Below are positions 1 through 15,960 of a DNA stretch of 64,000 bases, one piece after another (position 1 is the first letter of the stretch; every line of letters starts with the position of its first letter). A program made the position numbers and the translations under genes. The stretch comes from Ficedula albicollis (lineage: Eukaryota > Chordata > Aves > Passeriformes > Muscicapidae): NCBI RefSeq assembly GCF_000247815.1, contig NC_021677.1:61261048-61325047 (forward strand). Reading direction: 5' to 3'. The notes under the pieces are model-generated. The model did not search any database and was not told the origin of the DNA. It was given only the letters and a program-made list of their open reading frames with translations.

Positions 1-899
1 GAACAAGCTGGTGCAGGCAGAGAATTCTAGCTCAGGTCTGTGATGATGCAAGAAATGCTTCCCTGCATCTTTCACATGCACTTCAACAGTGGGATTTTTC
101 CCAACTGAAGTCAGTGGGGAAATGAACCCTGGCATCAGGCCCCTCATTGAGCCATGAACTACCTGAGAAAATGGTTAAAAGGACACTGCAAAGTATGGAA
201 AGGTCTCTGGGAGAAAGCAGCCCACCCATGAGCAACCCTCTTGCACCACACTGTGCTCCAGGCAGCAAAACTGGCTGCTACCATTACTTAAGTTTTTTCT
301 TCCAATTTAAACCATTACCATCTAAAAATTATTACCCTGGCAAGCTCTGCCATTGCCCATCCAAAAGACCTGGCCCTCATTAGCACTACCAGTGGAGGAG
401 ACCTTGTCATTCATGCTGCCAAAATTTTGGGAGCAAGCACAGGAATATCTCCTTACTCCTCTTACTGCAAGGGACATGTGCCAGGAAGGACAAGGGAAGG
501 AGTTTTCAAGCAAATGGAAGAAAATACAGAAGAGCAAAGTGCAAGCCCAGAAGAGTCTCCTGTAGGTCCCAGCACTGGGGTGAGGGGGACAGCAAAGGGG
601 AACCTTTGTAATGCCACACCACAGATGTTCCTCCAGCCTGCAGTGCTTCCCACAGCCACTCTGGAAAGCATCCCTGAAAATAAAAATAGCTTTGAATCAC
701 AAGAGAACACTGGGTGTGTAGCCTGGCTCAAAGCCCCTGGCTAACACCACTCTGTACTTCTGTATACCCCTCCCCTTGGTATTTTCCAAAAATCCCAGAA
801 CTTTTAGCCCTCAAGTTTGCAAACAAAACCTGGGAGAGGTGTGTGGCAGCAGGTCAAGCACCAACAGGCAGGTTAAAAGCAAGTGTCTAACAGCTCAGC

Positions 900-1078
900 A
901 GATCTGAGGTTTGCCCAGGTCACCCAGAGGAGCTGGGGCTGTCCCATCCCTGGAAGTGTTCAAGGCCAGATTGGATGGAACTCTGAGCAGCCTGGTCTGG
1001 TAGAAGCTGTTCCTGTCTGAGGGGTCTGAAGAACATGATCTTTGGTCCCTTCCAAACCTTCTGTAATTCTGTGATCTC
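900..1078 (+). mobile_element. CR1 LINE 3' fragment
   Basis: The stretch has the typical CR1 3' order: 'ccctggaagtgttcaaggccagattggatgg', then 'gagcagcctggtctggtagaag', then 'ggtcccttccaaacc' and a 'tctgtaattctgtga' tail. It is 5'-truncated and sits in the SAMD4A intron. Confidence 0.8.
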
Positions 1079-1549
1079 TCCATTTAGGAGTCCCAGCTCC
1101 TAATTTTTAATGAGCAGAGCTGGCAGGGCAGCTCACATCCCCCTCCAGGCAGAGACAAGTGTGTGGAATGACCACACAATGCCAGTGTCCAGCCCTGCAC
1201 TTAGAATTCCCAATCACTTCCAGTAAGCACAGGCTAAGCACCTCACCCCAGCCTCCTCCTGGGCTCCTCCAGTCCCACTGTGTGACAGCCCAGTGATGCC
1301 CTCACACAGACCAAGGGCATCTAAACCAGAGCTCAGCACTACAATGCAACTGTAAGTCAAGAAAAAATTTTAAAAATGAGAAACACCTTCAAATTGGGCA
1401 CTGGGATGATCTGCCATCAGTGGGGGGTACTGGAGGTGGACTATGAAATTTGCACAGGGCAGGGGTAGCAGCCTCCTGATGGGCTGGGAGACTGTCTGTG
1501 GCTAGGGTAAGAGCTAGAGCTGGAGCCACAGGGAGCTAAGGATATAAGC

Positions 1550-1732
1550 AGCAAAGGTCTGCAGGAATATGTAATACCTTTTAATAGACCAGCTGGTACA
1601 GTTGGGGGAAAAAAAAAAAAACCCACAACCACACAAGCCCTCCTTTGAGCTGGTGCACCTTCATGCCTGGCCATTTTTTCCAGCTGCATCACTTGGTCTA
1701 TTAAAAGACATTACGGCTCCCTGCAACCCTTG
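1550..1732. repeat. Foldback inverted repeat
   Basis: A left arm of about 55 bp (about 1555-1612) and the reverse complement of a right arm (about 1672-1730) share the core CTTTTAATAGACCA with similar flanks, about 70% matched by eye, around a loop of about 60 bp. The arms could pair as a hairpin. It resembles an old non-autonomous element, but I cannot name the family. Confidence 0.5.
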
Positions 1733-3621
1733 TCTCTTCCTTTGGCCAGTCCTTCCCAGGATGAGGAATCTAGGTCACCCTGATGCTCCCCTTGTAGATA
1801 CCTGACAGCCTGCTGAAATGAAATAAAGATTTTGGCCCTAACACATGGAGCAGTTAATGTCCTGTGCACAGGCCAGAGAAAGCTTGCTGTCCTTAAAGGC
1901 CAAGAGCTCAAAGCCTTCACTGCTTCCATCAGTGCACGTGGGTGTTGGGACACCTGGAGGACCTACAGGAGTCTTTGGGCACTTCTATCAACCTTGCAGG
2001 AATGAGGAAGCCAGGGCTGGTGGGGTGGGATGTGGGACTGCTTTGGGAAAAAACCACAGAGGGATGCTGGAGCAGATGAAAGCAGAAGCACATTCCACAC
2101 TCAGTGCCCAAAGCCTATGGGCCATGTTTAATGGACACAGACCCCACATCCCCTCAGTGGGTGTGCAGCCCACAGAGCAGCCATAGCCAGCACCCCTGGG
2201 TGCCTCAGGAGGAGCACAGGTCCCATTCTCACCCCACTCCTGCCTGACCTTTCCTGGCAGCTTAGAGGAGGTCGCTGCGTCCTGACGGCTCCGAGCAGCT
2301 GGGACTGAGGCTGCCCAGCAAGGCCAGGCTGGAAGGAAGGAAGGAAGTTATAGCAGGCTTTTAAATAGTGCTATGCAATACCTGAAACTTCTATTTCTGT
2401 GCAGGGATAATATGGTTTCCATATTCTCCTCCTTCTCAGCAGACCAAGCCATTCACGCTCAAATTGAATTAGCAGCAACCCACACTCTTCACCAGTTTAA
2501 ACCATTGAAGCTCAGTGAAGCCACTGTGTAGGACAGTCCCAAGCTGTACATTTCACCTAATGAAGAATGTATAGATGTCCTTCCATGCTTGCTTCCCACT
2601 CCTGTTTCTGAGGGTCATACACAGCTGTACAGAGCAGAGCAGTACCGATGAGGATGGCTTGGCTGTTATTATGAAAATACCCTCACACTGGGAAAAACAG
2701 CAAGATGGAACTCCTTTGAACTAAATACATTTACTTCTCTGTGGCAATTAACTAGTTAAAAAGAGTTGTTTTTCTTCCTTGAGTTTTCCCACCACATCTG
2801 CCATTCATCAGACCTCATCTGGACTCTTCCAGGTAAGAAACAACCTGGACACCTCTCTGAAATGGGTTTTCCTCTATGCCTGGTCCACACACTTGAAGTC
2901 TCTGAGCACAGCACCATCAGTCAGAGAGTATCTCTGAGCCCTGGTCTCCCTTTGGGATCCTCCTGGTCTCTGTTGTTGGTGATAATAATTCCAAGGACGG
3001 TGCCCATCTACCACAGACCCCAGCAGGGCTGCCACCTCCTCCTAAGCCTCATCACCTAGGGGCACCATTCCAGTTTTCCCAGCTCTCCGCAGGGTTGGGG
3101 CAAGCAACAGGTCCTGCACGTAGAAAACAACTCAATTCTCACGAGGACCCAGATTTCATGGAAAGGGAACATCCCCTGCCTTACAGCCCCCACCAGGGAC
3201 ACCAGTAGGGCACCTACAAGCAGGGAGTCACTATTTCCAAGTCAGCAAACACCAGGAAAATGTACCAGGAGCCACCTCAAGCCCCAGCCCGGGTAGGAAT
3301 CGAGCCCAAATTAGCAATGCAAACACCAGGATTCAAAGAGTAACGAAGTAACACAAGGCTCGATGACAACGTCGCTGTTCAGGACTTGGTGTGATTCCAT
3401 CGCCAGGCAAGTGACAAGTGCCAGACTGCCAAACAGGCACGGAACAGGAGAGATTTAAGGAATAGAGGTGATTTTAGGAAGGCAGCACTAACACAGGAGA
3501 CTAAAAGGTATTTCCTAACTGAGCCTGGTTACAAATCTCTAATCTTCCCTGCATTGCAACAGGATTGCCTGGCAAAGCGCTGTCCTGCTCTGCAGGATGC
3601 AGGGATATGCCCATCCCAGGG

Positions 3622-3797
3622 GAAAGAGGGTGAGAAAGAGGTGGGAAAGAGGATCTCAACAGATCCAGGTTTTGGCATCGGAGCTATGAATGCCCTGGAG
3701 GAAGAGATCGAAAGAGGGTGAGAAAGAGGTGGGAAAGAGGAACTCAACAGATCCAGGTTTTGGCATGGGAGCTATGAATGCCCTGGAGGAAGAGATG
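3622..3797. repeat. Tandem duplication, 2 x 88 bp
   Basis: Two adjacent 88-bp copies start at 3622 and 3710. They differ at only a few bases (for example gatctc/aactc and catcgg/catggg). The sequence is non-coding and lies in the SAMD4A intron. Confidence 0.9.
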
Positions 3798-4318
3798 CTT
3801 TTTGGAAGGCACAAGGAGAGCTCAGGCAGCTCAGCTCCACCAAGGCGGCAAGGGCCAGGCAGGAGGCTGGGTGCCAAGCTCTGCACACAGGAGAAATCCT
3901 CGCGCCAAGCAAGGTCAACGGGATTACAGGGGCAAGCAGGGATTGCTCGCACGAGTGGAGATGGGCAGGGCCCAGCCCCTGGTCTGCACCCAGGCTGACA
4001 CCGAGGAAATGTCACCACACAGGCGGCCCTACGTGACTCTGTGTCCAGAACCACTTCAGAGCCCTGTTTTCCTTCACAATTCGCCTTTCCTGATGGCAGG
4101 AGGCAAACCAACCCCTCCAATTCCCTGGCCAACCGAGGGGACGCAGCTACGGCCAAACCCGCAGCCAGAACGAAAAGCTGAGATGCTGATAAAAAAAAAA
4201 ATTAAAATTAAAAATATATCCCTCACACCAGCTCGCAGAGGGAATCACAGCAAACCTGTGCTGAAGCTGGCACGGGAAGCTGCAGATTTATCCAGGAGCA
4301 GCCAAAGTTTTGGAGAAT

Positions 4319-5973
<1,655 letters not shown>

Positions 5974-6071
5974 CGGTTCCCAAACCGCACCCGTTCCTTG
6001 GGTGCACTTATTTAAAATTTCGACGGCATTAGAGCACCGCCCGAGAAGGGTCGCGGCGAAGCAGCACTCAC

Positions 6072-6267
6072 CGGGGTTGTTGGCCTCCCCTTCGAGGATG
6101 TGGAGCTCGGTGCAGTCTGCCAGGGAATGCTCGAGGCAGAGCTGGAGGAAGCGAGCCTGGGTCCGGCTGACGCGTTTGAGCAGGGAGAGCAGCGCAACAG
6201 TCTGCTCGCACTCGTTCCAGCCCTTGAACCACCCGGCCAACACGCCAACCTGGTCTCGGAACATCAT
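6072..6267 (-). CDS. SAMD4A: SAMD4A (Smaug1) first coding exon, partial gene
   Basis: SAMD4A is an RNA-binding translational repressor that acts in cytoplasmic mRNA-silencing foci through a SAM domain. This exon encodes only residues 1-65 plus one base. It starts with a double Met at 6267 and reads [18 protein letters not shown], which I recognise as the conserved Smaug N-terminus (start of the Smaug dimerisation region). It continues through [13 protein letters not shown] to EANNPG. The exon ends at a good donor, G|GTGAGTG (boundary 6072). The SAM domain and all later exons lie left of the window. An acceptor, CCCCGCAG|AG, lies 20 bp before the ATG (exon edge 6287), so the 5'UTR is spliced. 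A 369-nt poly-C run occupies the intron between this exon and the likely upstream 5' exon at 7153. Confidence 0.95.
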
Positions 6268-6287
6268 GGTGAGCCGGAGGGACAGCT
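6268..6287 (-). other. SAMD4A: SAMD4A 5'UTR part of the first coding exon
   Basis: The minus strand reads TCTCTCCCCGCAG|AGCTGTCC and then 13 further bases to ATGATG. The pyrimidine tract plus CAG is a credible 3' splice site, so the start codon is probably reached by splicing from an upstream non-coding exon. Confidence 0.65.
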
Positions 6288-6409
6288 CTGCGGGGAGAGA
6301 ATAAATAACCGGGACAGCCTCCCTGCCCCGGCGCCGCTGCCGCCACCGTGCTCGGGTCAGGGGTATTAAAAATAAAAATAATAATAATAATGATTAAAAA
6401 AAAAAAAAA

Positions 6410-6790
<381 letters not shown>

Positions 6791-6837
6791 AAAAAAAAAA
6801 AAAGAAAGAAAAAAAGCCAAAAAAAGGAAAATCCCAG

Positions 6838-7916
<1,079 letters not shown>

Positions 7917-8499
7917 ATGGCAGCGGGGGATGTTCCGGGGGGAGAAAGCGCCCATTTGGGATCTGGTAAATGTGGCCTGGTCCCCAAACGGTAATTTTTA
8001 AAACTTTATATTTTTTTCCACCCCCAAAGTTTTGCATATTAGATATACGTATTAAATATATGTGGATTTAACCCCGTCAAGCAGCAAGTGTGCAGAGACA
8101 GGATTTGTGTTTGGGTTATCATTTCCTGTGCAGATTTTATTTCCCTTTCCCATTTATCATGTATTTCCCTTCTTTTTTCCTTTTTTTAAAAAAAAAAATA
8201 TTTATTTCCATTCATACAGGTATATATCAGAAGGGAAATGAGGGATAAAAAAAAACCCTAAGCACAAGTGTTCACAAGAAGGCATCAAATGCTGAACATA
8301 ATCAAATATTTTATAAAGCAAAAATAAAGGTGTAAAGTGCTTTTATCTGTGGGCTTTTTATTTGTGGGAGTATCTGTTAGCTTTGTGCTATTTCTTCTTG
8401 CCTTGTCACTCCAGGCAGTTGTCCAAAGTGTCTCTCCAGCTCTCTCAGAGCCCCTTTAGGAATCCCTTCCCCAAAATATCCGATCCATGCTCAGGAACA

Positions 8500-8690
8500 A
8501 GTGGCACTGGTGCCTCTGCTCAGGGCAGTGGTGGAGTGCCCATCCCTGGAGGGATTCAAAAGCTCTGTGGATGTGGCACTTGGGGACATGGGTCAGTTGG
8601 GCTTGGCTGTGCTGGAGGAATGGTTGGGCTCCATGATCTTGGAGGGCTTTTCCAACCTTAACAATTCTATGAGTCCATGACTCTATCATG
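8500..8690 (+). mobile_element. CR1 LINE 3' fragment
   Basis: It contains 'gcccatccctggagggattcaaaagctctgtggatgtggcacttggggacatggg' and 'ggagggcttttccaacc', ending in 'attctatgagtccatgactcta'. This is the classical CR1 3' end with the octamer-like tail. Confidence 0.85.
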
Positions 8691-8827
8691 GCAGCATCTC
8701 CCAGTCCTCATTACTTTGAGGACAGGGAAGCTCGGAGTTGGGAGACATGCCCAGGTGTCAGGACATGGTCTGGGAAGGAGACACGAAGGGATCATGGCAA
8801 AGGAGGGGCTGAACCCCTCCACCAGTG

Positions 8828-9110
8828 AGTCACAGACTCACAGATCTTAAAGCTCATTTCATTCCAAACCCCTGCCATTCCACTGCCCCAGGGTCCAATC
8901 TGGCCTTGGACACTTCCAGGGATCCAGGGGCAGCCACAGCTTCTCTGGGCACCTGTGCCAGGCCCTTACCACCCTCACAATCAGGAATTCCTTCCCAATA
9001 TCCCATCTATCCCTTCCCTCTGGCAGTGGAAACCATTCCCCCTTGTCCTGTCCTTTCATCCCTTGTCCAAAGCCCCTTCTGAGCTCTCTTGGAGCTGCCT
9101 TAGAAATCCA
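8828..9110 (-). mobile_element. CR1 LINE 3' fragment
   Basis: The reverse-orientation CR1 tail begins 'cacagactcacagatcttaaag'. It continues through 'ggccttggacacttccagggatccaggggcagccacagcttctctgggcacc' and 'aggaattccttcccaatatcccatc'. Confidence 0.85.
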
Positions 9111-10471
9111 TTCCCTACAAGTGCTCTGTGTGCTCTGGTGGGAGCTGGAAAAAGGAAAATTCCACGTTTGTGCATCCTTTGGTTGCTTTTTAAAGCAACA
9201 TGTGTCTGAATATGCCCCTTTGGAGGGAAAAATAGTAGTGGGGAAACAAAGGTCATCCAAAATCACCGGGAACACCTGGTCCCGTGTGCTGGAGCATCAA
9301 TCCCACTGCAGGATGACGAGATGAGGATCACCAGGTAGATGTCAAGTGCAAATGGTCCATCTCACCACACTGGGAGTTTGCTTTTAGCTCTCAGTCAGTC
9401 TGGTGACTAATTAAACAAACAGGAGTTCCCTGCCAACAAATCCGGGCCATCTGCCTCATCCTGCAGCTCCATCCCAACAAATGCTGCAGCAAGGAGCCCC
9501 CTCCCCTGCTGCAGTCGGGATGTGCTTTGGGATGGCCCGTGGGGATGTGAGGATGCACCATCTGCCAGGCTGGGTGTGTGTCTCGCACGGGAGCGCGGCT
9601 GCAGCGGCACCAGGAGCTCCGCCTGGGAACGCTCACACCCCGCTAATTTAAGGCTTGCCAAGCTGGCTGTGCCAAGAACGCCTCCCAGGTTTTGCATTTT
9701 GCACGTCTAAAGTGGGAATGGAAGTGAGAAGGGTATTTAGGGCTGAAGTGGTAAATGCATCTCTCTGTGAGGCTGGGCAGGGTGGTGGGAAATGGTGTCC
9801 CCCCACTCCAGCAAGCTGAGGATGAAACGAGTAAAAGCACCAAAGGCACAGTTTCCATCCCGTGCTCCAGGAGACAGCAAGACCATGCTTACTAATTAAT
9901 CCAAAAATAATCACCTGCCATTCGGGACCCCACAGTTCCTGTTCCCCAGCGTCCCAAGGAGGCAGCTGTGGAGGAGAGAGACCCTGACGTAACAGCACAC
10001 GCCTGATGTTTGGAGGTTTCTATGGTAATTAAAAAACAGATCTGTGACCCGTGGAAGAAATTCCTCGCTGCATTCCGTGCTCTGCAGGGCGGGTGCCCGT
10101 GCAGATCCGTGTGATGGAAGAATCCTCAAGCTGGCTGAGAGCAAATCTCCTTGGCTGACTGCAGTGGGGGGACTCACCAACACCCCCGTGGCCAACTCCC
10201 CTCCCTGCAGATGGAGAATCCAAAGTGCAGACCGCGTGTCCTGGGAGCAAAGACACCCCATGCAAAACGCAAGGCACGCTGAGTGGAGAAGCAGGGTAAT
10301 CCTCTTTCATATGGTAATTCCTATGGGACCTTGGGATCTTTGCAGATCCAGCTGGAGCATTTCTGCAGGGCTGCAAGTCCCTGGGTAGGGAGCTGAGGCT
10401 GTTAGTGGGGCTGTGCATTGTCCGTGCTGTTGTGGGCTGGGGCAGAGCAGATGCTGGGCTGGGGTGGGTCA

Positions 10472-10828
10472 TGGAGCCACAGAATGTCCTGAGCTGGAAG
10501 GGACACACAGGGATCATCCAGTCCAACTCCTGGCCCTGCACAGACACCCCAGCAATCCCACCCTGTGCCTGAGGACATTGTCCAAATGCTCCTGGAGCTC
10601 TGGCAGCCTTGGGGCTGTGACCCTTCCTAGGGAAGCCTGTTCAGTGCCCAGCACCCTCTGGGGGAAGAACCTTTCCTGATATCCAACCTAAACCTGCCCT
10701 GACACAGCTCCAGCTGTTCCTTGTCACTGTCATAGAGAGCAGAGATCAGAGCTGCCCATCCAATGCTCCTCATGAGGAAGCTGCACCCTCCATGAGGTCT
10801 CCCCTCAGCCTCCTCTTCTCCAGGGTCA
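10472..10828 (-). mobile_element. CR1 LINE 3' fragment, about 355 bp
   Basis: This is a reverse-orientation CR1 of a different subfamily. It begins 'gagccacagaatgtcctgagctggaagggac', includes 'ggggaagaacctttcctgatatccaacctaaacctgccctgacacagctcc', and runs to 'ctcagcctcctcttctccaggg'. Confidence 0.85.
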
Positions 10829-11327
10829 GTACAGCAACATTTAGATTTCTGTTTACCATTTCAGAGGGAAAATAAGAGGCTTGTGGTAATATTAGCCAAG
10901 CAGGTGGTCTAAGCAAATTAGTGAATCCTGATGATTCCCGAGTTCAAAGGAAGCAGTTGCTCATCTCTGTGGAAGCTATCTGATAGCATATTTAGCTGAA
11001 GAAAGGATGAGTGTATCCACCAGCACACAATGGCCCAGATTTCCCAGCTCATTAAACTCAAATATTAGTGAAAATACCGTGGTAAGCAGGCTGAGATAAT
11101 TAAATACTTCTCTTCCATTTGTTCCTAAACACAGTGTGGGAATTGGCCACTGGGATGGCATCATTTCCCTTACCTTGGGTGGTGGAGGTGTAAAATTCAC
11201 ACAAAAAAACATCCTTCAAAAAGCAAACTCAAACAAAAAAGAAATATAATAAAATTAAAAATAAAAACGTAAACAATTAAACATATATGGGTCTGTATTT
11301 CCAAACTGGATGAGGCAGACATTAAAA

Positions 11328-11395
11328 AACAACAGAATCCTTGAAGGATTTGGCTTGGAAGGGACCTTAAAGATCATCTCCCAGCCTTAACATGG
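11328..11395 (-). mobile_element. Short CR1 3' tip
   Basis: 'acagaatccttgaaggatttggcttggaagggaccttaaagatcatc' is the reverse complement of the CR1 3' terminal sequence. Confidence 0.75.
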
Positions 11396-12879
11396 ATCAG
11401 CTCTCATTGTAGATGTACAACCACTGCTCCTTCAGCCCTGTTAGTAGAAAACAAAGTGTTGCACAGACCAAATCCTGGTGAAAGCAGCATGGGCTGACTC
11501 CTCTGGTGCTGAAGGCAGTGATCACTGGGTGATGGAGGATGAGGGCTGGTAAGAAAAGTACATTTAACCCTCTGGCTTGAGCTGTGACCACAGATCTGAA
11601 AGGGAAAGAGAAGGAGTGGCAGCATCTGGGTGTAAACACCTGGGAAAAGGAGCACTGGGAAATACTGGTTAGCATGGAAGGGCTGCTCACATTGTGTTTG
11701 TTCAGCCATTGTCAAGGGGCTGCTGTGAGAGGATCCCATGTCCTCTCTGAAATGCTGGGAGTGCACGGACATCGCCTCTCCAGCAGTGTCAGCTCTGCCC
11801 TGCACGCTTGATGAGTTGGCTCACAGGGACCCCAGGGACACAGAGCCAACAAAATAAATCAGCTTAACTAATGGCCCTCTAAAAACCACCCCTGGCAAAT
11901 GTATCACAGGCTGCTCTCATGGCTGGAGATGCCAACAGAATCGGTGATGAAGAGCTGAGGGACAAGGGGATGCAAAAAGGGAGGTGAAGGATTTCCCGTA
12001 AGTTTCACCGGGCTCTGCCAGTTTCAAACAACCCCTTGAATATAAATATTGCAACACCTGATGTCCCATCAACAGCAAGTGAGTCTCTGCAGAATGTGCC
12101 TTTGCAGGACTGAGATCTCAGGACTCAGGATCATGCAGGACTGTATGCTGGCCTTCAGGGCAGCCTGGTTATTGGTGCTGGATAGTGTGGCACATGAGAC
12201 ATGTCCCATTCCATCCTTTCCTTTCCTTGGCATGGGCATGGAGAACAGCTCCACTCACACCTGCCATGGGTCTGCACCCCTGGGTTGCTCTGGGCCCCTC
12301 TTCATGCACACCAACACCCCATAAATGCCTGCCAGCCCGACAACTCCCTGCATGGCTGCATCCCATAGCCAGCCTCATGTTTACCTACAATACTCAGATT
12401 TTTCCAACCAACTGAGAGCAGCTTGTTCTAGGACTTGGAGCTGACTGAGGCTGTGTTGCAAGCAGATGGCCCTGATGAAACAAGACACTGATCCCCAAGG
12501 AGGCACCGTGCAGCAGAGCTGCTCGACTGCCCGGCTCCAGCAGCTCCAAGGCAGCCTTGGATATGTGCATTAGCACACACCATCGAGGAAATTGCTTCCC
12601 CAACCACCCCTCTCAAGCAACTCTCTCTGGAAGCCTGGTTCCAGCTCAAGACACGTGTCAGCAGCACTGACACTGTGGCAGTTTTCCTAGTTAGTTATTA
12701 ATAATGGAGCAGCTGAAAAAATTAGGGTAATTTAAGAATATCGTTAAAGGAGAGAGGAGGAGTTTCCAGGCTGGGTGAGGGTTTAGATGTAGCCAGGATG
12801 CTGGGATGGAGGAAAACCTCAATGCTCACACTTGGTGAAATGGAAGGGGATTGAAATGTGGAAGATAAACACAGATAAA

Positions 12880-13003
12880 CAGCCCTCGTTCATCCTCCTG
12901 CTCCTGGCTCCGAAGAACTTCAGTAAAATCAGGGAAGTGATCAGCCCTCGTTCATCCTCCTGCTCCTGGCTCCAAAGAACTTCAGCAGAATCAGGGAAGT
13001 GAC
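12880..13003. repeat. Tandem duplication, 2 x 62 bp
   Basis: The copies start at 12880 and 12942 with about four differences. They are non-coding and intergenic. Confidence 0.9.
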
Positions 13004-14402
13004 ATTAGGGCTGCATGGACTAACAAGCATGTGAGGGCACAGCTGGAATAGATGTAAATGGAGATGATCCACTGAGACCTCTGAGGGCTGTTCTGCATCT
13101 TGCCCAAGCCCTCCTAATGACAGAGTGTTGAGTGCTGTGAAATTTGATGGAGACTTTTTCATTAAGAAGTTGGTGCTGAAAGGGAAAACTGGAGCTGGCA
13201 GAGTCATTCACACATTTTTGTGTCTCTGGGAAGACACTTAGAGGTTGAAAGACTGGGAAAGTTGTAGTCATTCTTTAATGGGAATCCACCAGCTCTTGGC
13301 CAACACTCATTTTTGTCCTATAGCAAAGTATAAAGGTAAGTTCTTGTGTCACTCAAGCTGTCTCAGCAGAGAAGGGTTTGGATATCATACCCACTCCAGC
13401 CAGAGTTTGGTATTGAGCACCTGGGAGGAGACTGGCTTTCAAAGGAAAGGCAGCAGCTGGGTCACCAACCTTGTCCCATGCATGGCAGCATCTGGTGAAT
13501 GAAAATCATTGCTTTTCAAGCTGTGCTGTGCCATAAATTACTGCCCTGGTCTTACTTTGATCAGTGGAATGTGCTGCTCCCATAGGGCTCTGCTCACCCT
13601 GGCAAGCAGAGACAATGCCATGTCCAACTCCCTGAGGGCTCCTGACTTGCCATAATCATCCTCAGCCTTGCTGCCAGCAATATCCTACCCCAGACTGCCT
13701 CCAAGCTGGTGCTTTTTGAGCTTGCAATCCTTCCCTACAGGAAAAATCCTTGAAACTGAAGACACTCATGAACTAGAGTGAACAAACCAAATGTGGTGTC
13801 TGTGCTGCACACGAGGAAGGAAGACACAACATCTGTATCTCACAGTTCTGCTGGCAGGAGACTGATGCCTGATAACCCCTGGTAGTGCTCTGTTCTGCCT
13901 CCAAACTCAACAGCATCTGCAAAGTTACAGGGAAAAAAGAAGAGGGTAATTATCAAAACAATTCACAAGTTAGCAATCCTCCAGCCTGTTTGTCAAAGTA
14001 TGTTCATGAGGAGCTGATAGACACTGGAATAAATAGCACAAAGAGAGAGAGAAGTGATGCATTAGACCTCTCACCAGTCCCCTGACTGCAGCTACTACTG
14101 AGAAATCTGCCAGGAAATATTACATGTGAAGTGGCTATGCAATGGGAGAGGAAAAATTATTAGGAACTGCCAAAACCCCTCAGCTGATGAAGACAAAAAG
14201 CTGGAGGAGGCATTTAAAACCCAGAAAAGCTTTTTAAGTACAAATCTTCTGCTGATAAAAGGTCGCTGCAGACTGAGGATAGAAAACACAGGTAGCAACT
14301 AATTGTCCTGATAATTATTGCTGGTCCCACAGAAGCAGTTCTGGGATTCACTCAAATCTCAGGAGGATCCAGGTAGTGCAGGTGTTTTCTAAAGAATGGA
14401 AA

Positions 14403-14545
14403 TCAGAGAATCCCAGAATGGTTTGGGTTCCAAGAGACCTTAAAAATCAACTCATTCCAACCCCCTGCCATGGGCAGGGACACCTCCCACATGACCAGGC
14501 TGCTCCAAGTTCCACCCAGTCTGGCCTTGAACACTTCCAGAGGTG
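14403..14545 (-). mobile_element. CR1 LINE 3' fragment
   Basis: 'agagaatcccagaatggtttgggttccaagagaccttaaaaatc', then 'ccccctgccatgggcagggacacctcccac' and 'ctggccttgaacacttccag', in reverse orientation. Confidence 0.85.
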
Positions 14546-15744
14546 TGACAGAAATGCAAATCCTCATGTCACAACTGTGACAAACATCCCAGTGTTGCCC
14601 TTTCTATGCCTGAGGACTGCATGTGCAGGGAGAAGGCACAAAAGGAGTTTTTTGGGTTTCTCAAGCTTGATGAAGGCTCAGTAACCTCAGCATGAATTTA
14701 TAAAGTCATGGATTTCCAAAATTCTGTAGGAGAAACACAAAGACTCCTCACTTTGGACTCAGTTGATCGATTAATTTAGTCTTAAGATTATGTCTACATA
14801 CAGTATTTTTACTCTTTTAAATCATTCCCATTATGAGACAGAGTAATTAAGGCAGGGCCTCTTCTAGCTCAGCTGCAGCAGCATCCACACAATGGTGCCT
14901 TTATGTTGGTGTTGCACATTGCCATGAATTTGTGGAACCCAACCAGTGGCAGCCCCTTTTTACAGGTATACCCACACTGCACTACAAGCTCTTGTCTCTC
15001 TACTTACATTGCTCACAGGCATGAGTGAGTAAAAGCAATACAGAAACAATTTGCAGAGCTGCCCAAGTGACTCTGAAGTGTTCAGCAGACACTTTCTGGC
15101 CCCCTCTGTGGTTCTGGGGGCTGTTTTGGCAGATCCTGCAAAGCCTGGGACTCTCTAGTGCTCAGCTGTGGCCTCATAGCTGTGCTCAGGTTTGCACCTG
15201 CATCCCTGTGTGCCATCAGAAATGGTAATAATACCAAAGTTATGCAGAAATAACACCTTAATCCTGATTTTCTCTTTTTTCCTGCCCAGCATACTCCATT
15301 TCTAACAGCTCAGTTCAGAGGACTGCTGCTGTAGCAGATGAAATTCAGCTATCCCTGACATTAATTACATCAGCTACACACACAGGACACCAGGGACAGC
15401 CTCTGCAGGGGCTGCACGTCTGCTGCAGTGACAGAGGCCAGTCCTTGTTTACTCTGGATGTGAGGACAGCTGAGCAAGTGGTGACTGGTGGCTGCAGAGC
15501 CCTCCAGTGACAGATGACAGCCCCAGATCCCCCTCACCTGGCAGCTATCACCTGCAGAACATGCAGTTTCCTCAGGGCACAGGGAGCCCCAGCAATGTGC
15601 AAATCAGCAGAAGAAATTCACTCAATTCCTGTCTGCTTTTATCATACTTGAAGTTTGATGTTAGCATGTAAATGAGGCATTTAAATCAGATTCACACAGA
15701 ATCTCATCTTAAAGTTGAACAAAACATGTACCTGGGCAGTCTGT

Positions 15745-15960
15745 GGACAGCCTCTTCACCATTTCAGTGAAGAAAATTTCCCTGATATCCAATCTAAACC
15801 TCCCCTTGAGGCTGTTTCTTCTTGTCCTATTCCTTGTTTCTTGGGAGAAGAACCAACCCTCACCTGGCTGCTCCCTCCTGTCAGGGAGTTGTACAGCAGC
15901 TGTACCACCTGAGCTGACCTGGATTTTTCCTATGACCATTTTCCCCTCTAAGGAGGCAGA
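15745..15960 (-). mobile_element. CR1 LINE fragment lacking the 3' tip
   Basis: 'agtgaagaaaatttccctgatatccaatctaaacctccccttgaggctgtttcttcttgtcc' and the following 'tcctgtcagggagttgtacagcagctg' match the region just upstream of the CR1 3' end, in reverse orientation. Confidence 0.75.

Noticed and set aside
3281..3345. tRNA-like stretch on the minus strand (GGGCTCGATTCC resembles a B box)
   Set aside because: The T-arm is shifted and mismatched, and I could not fold a cloverleaf with acceptor and anticodon stems. At best it is a fragment of a tRNA-derived repeat.
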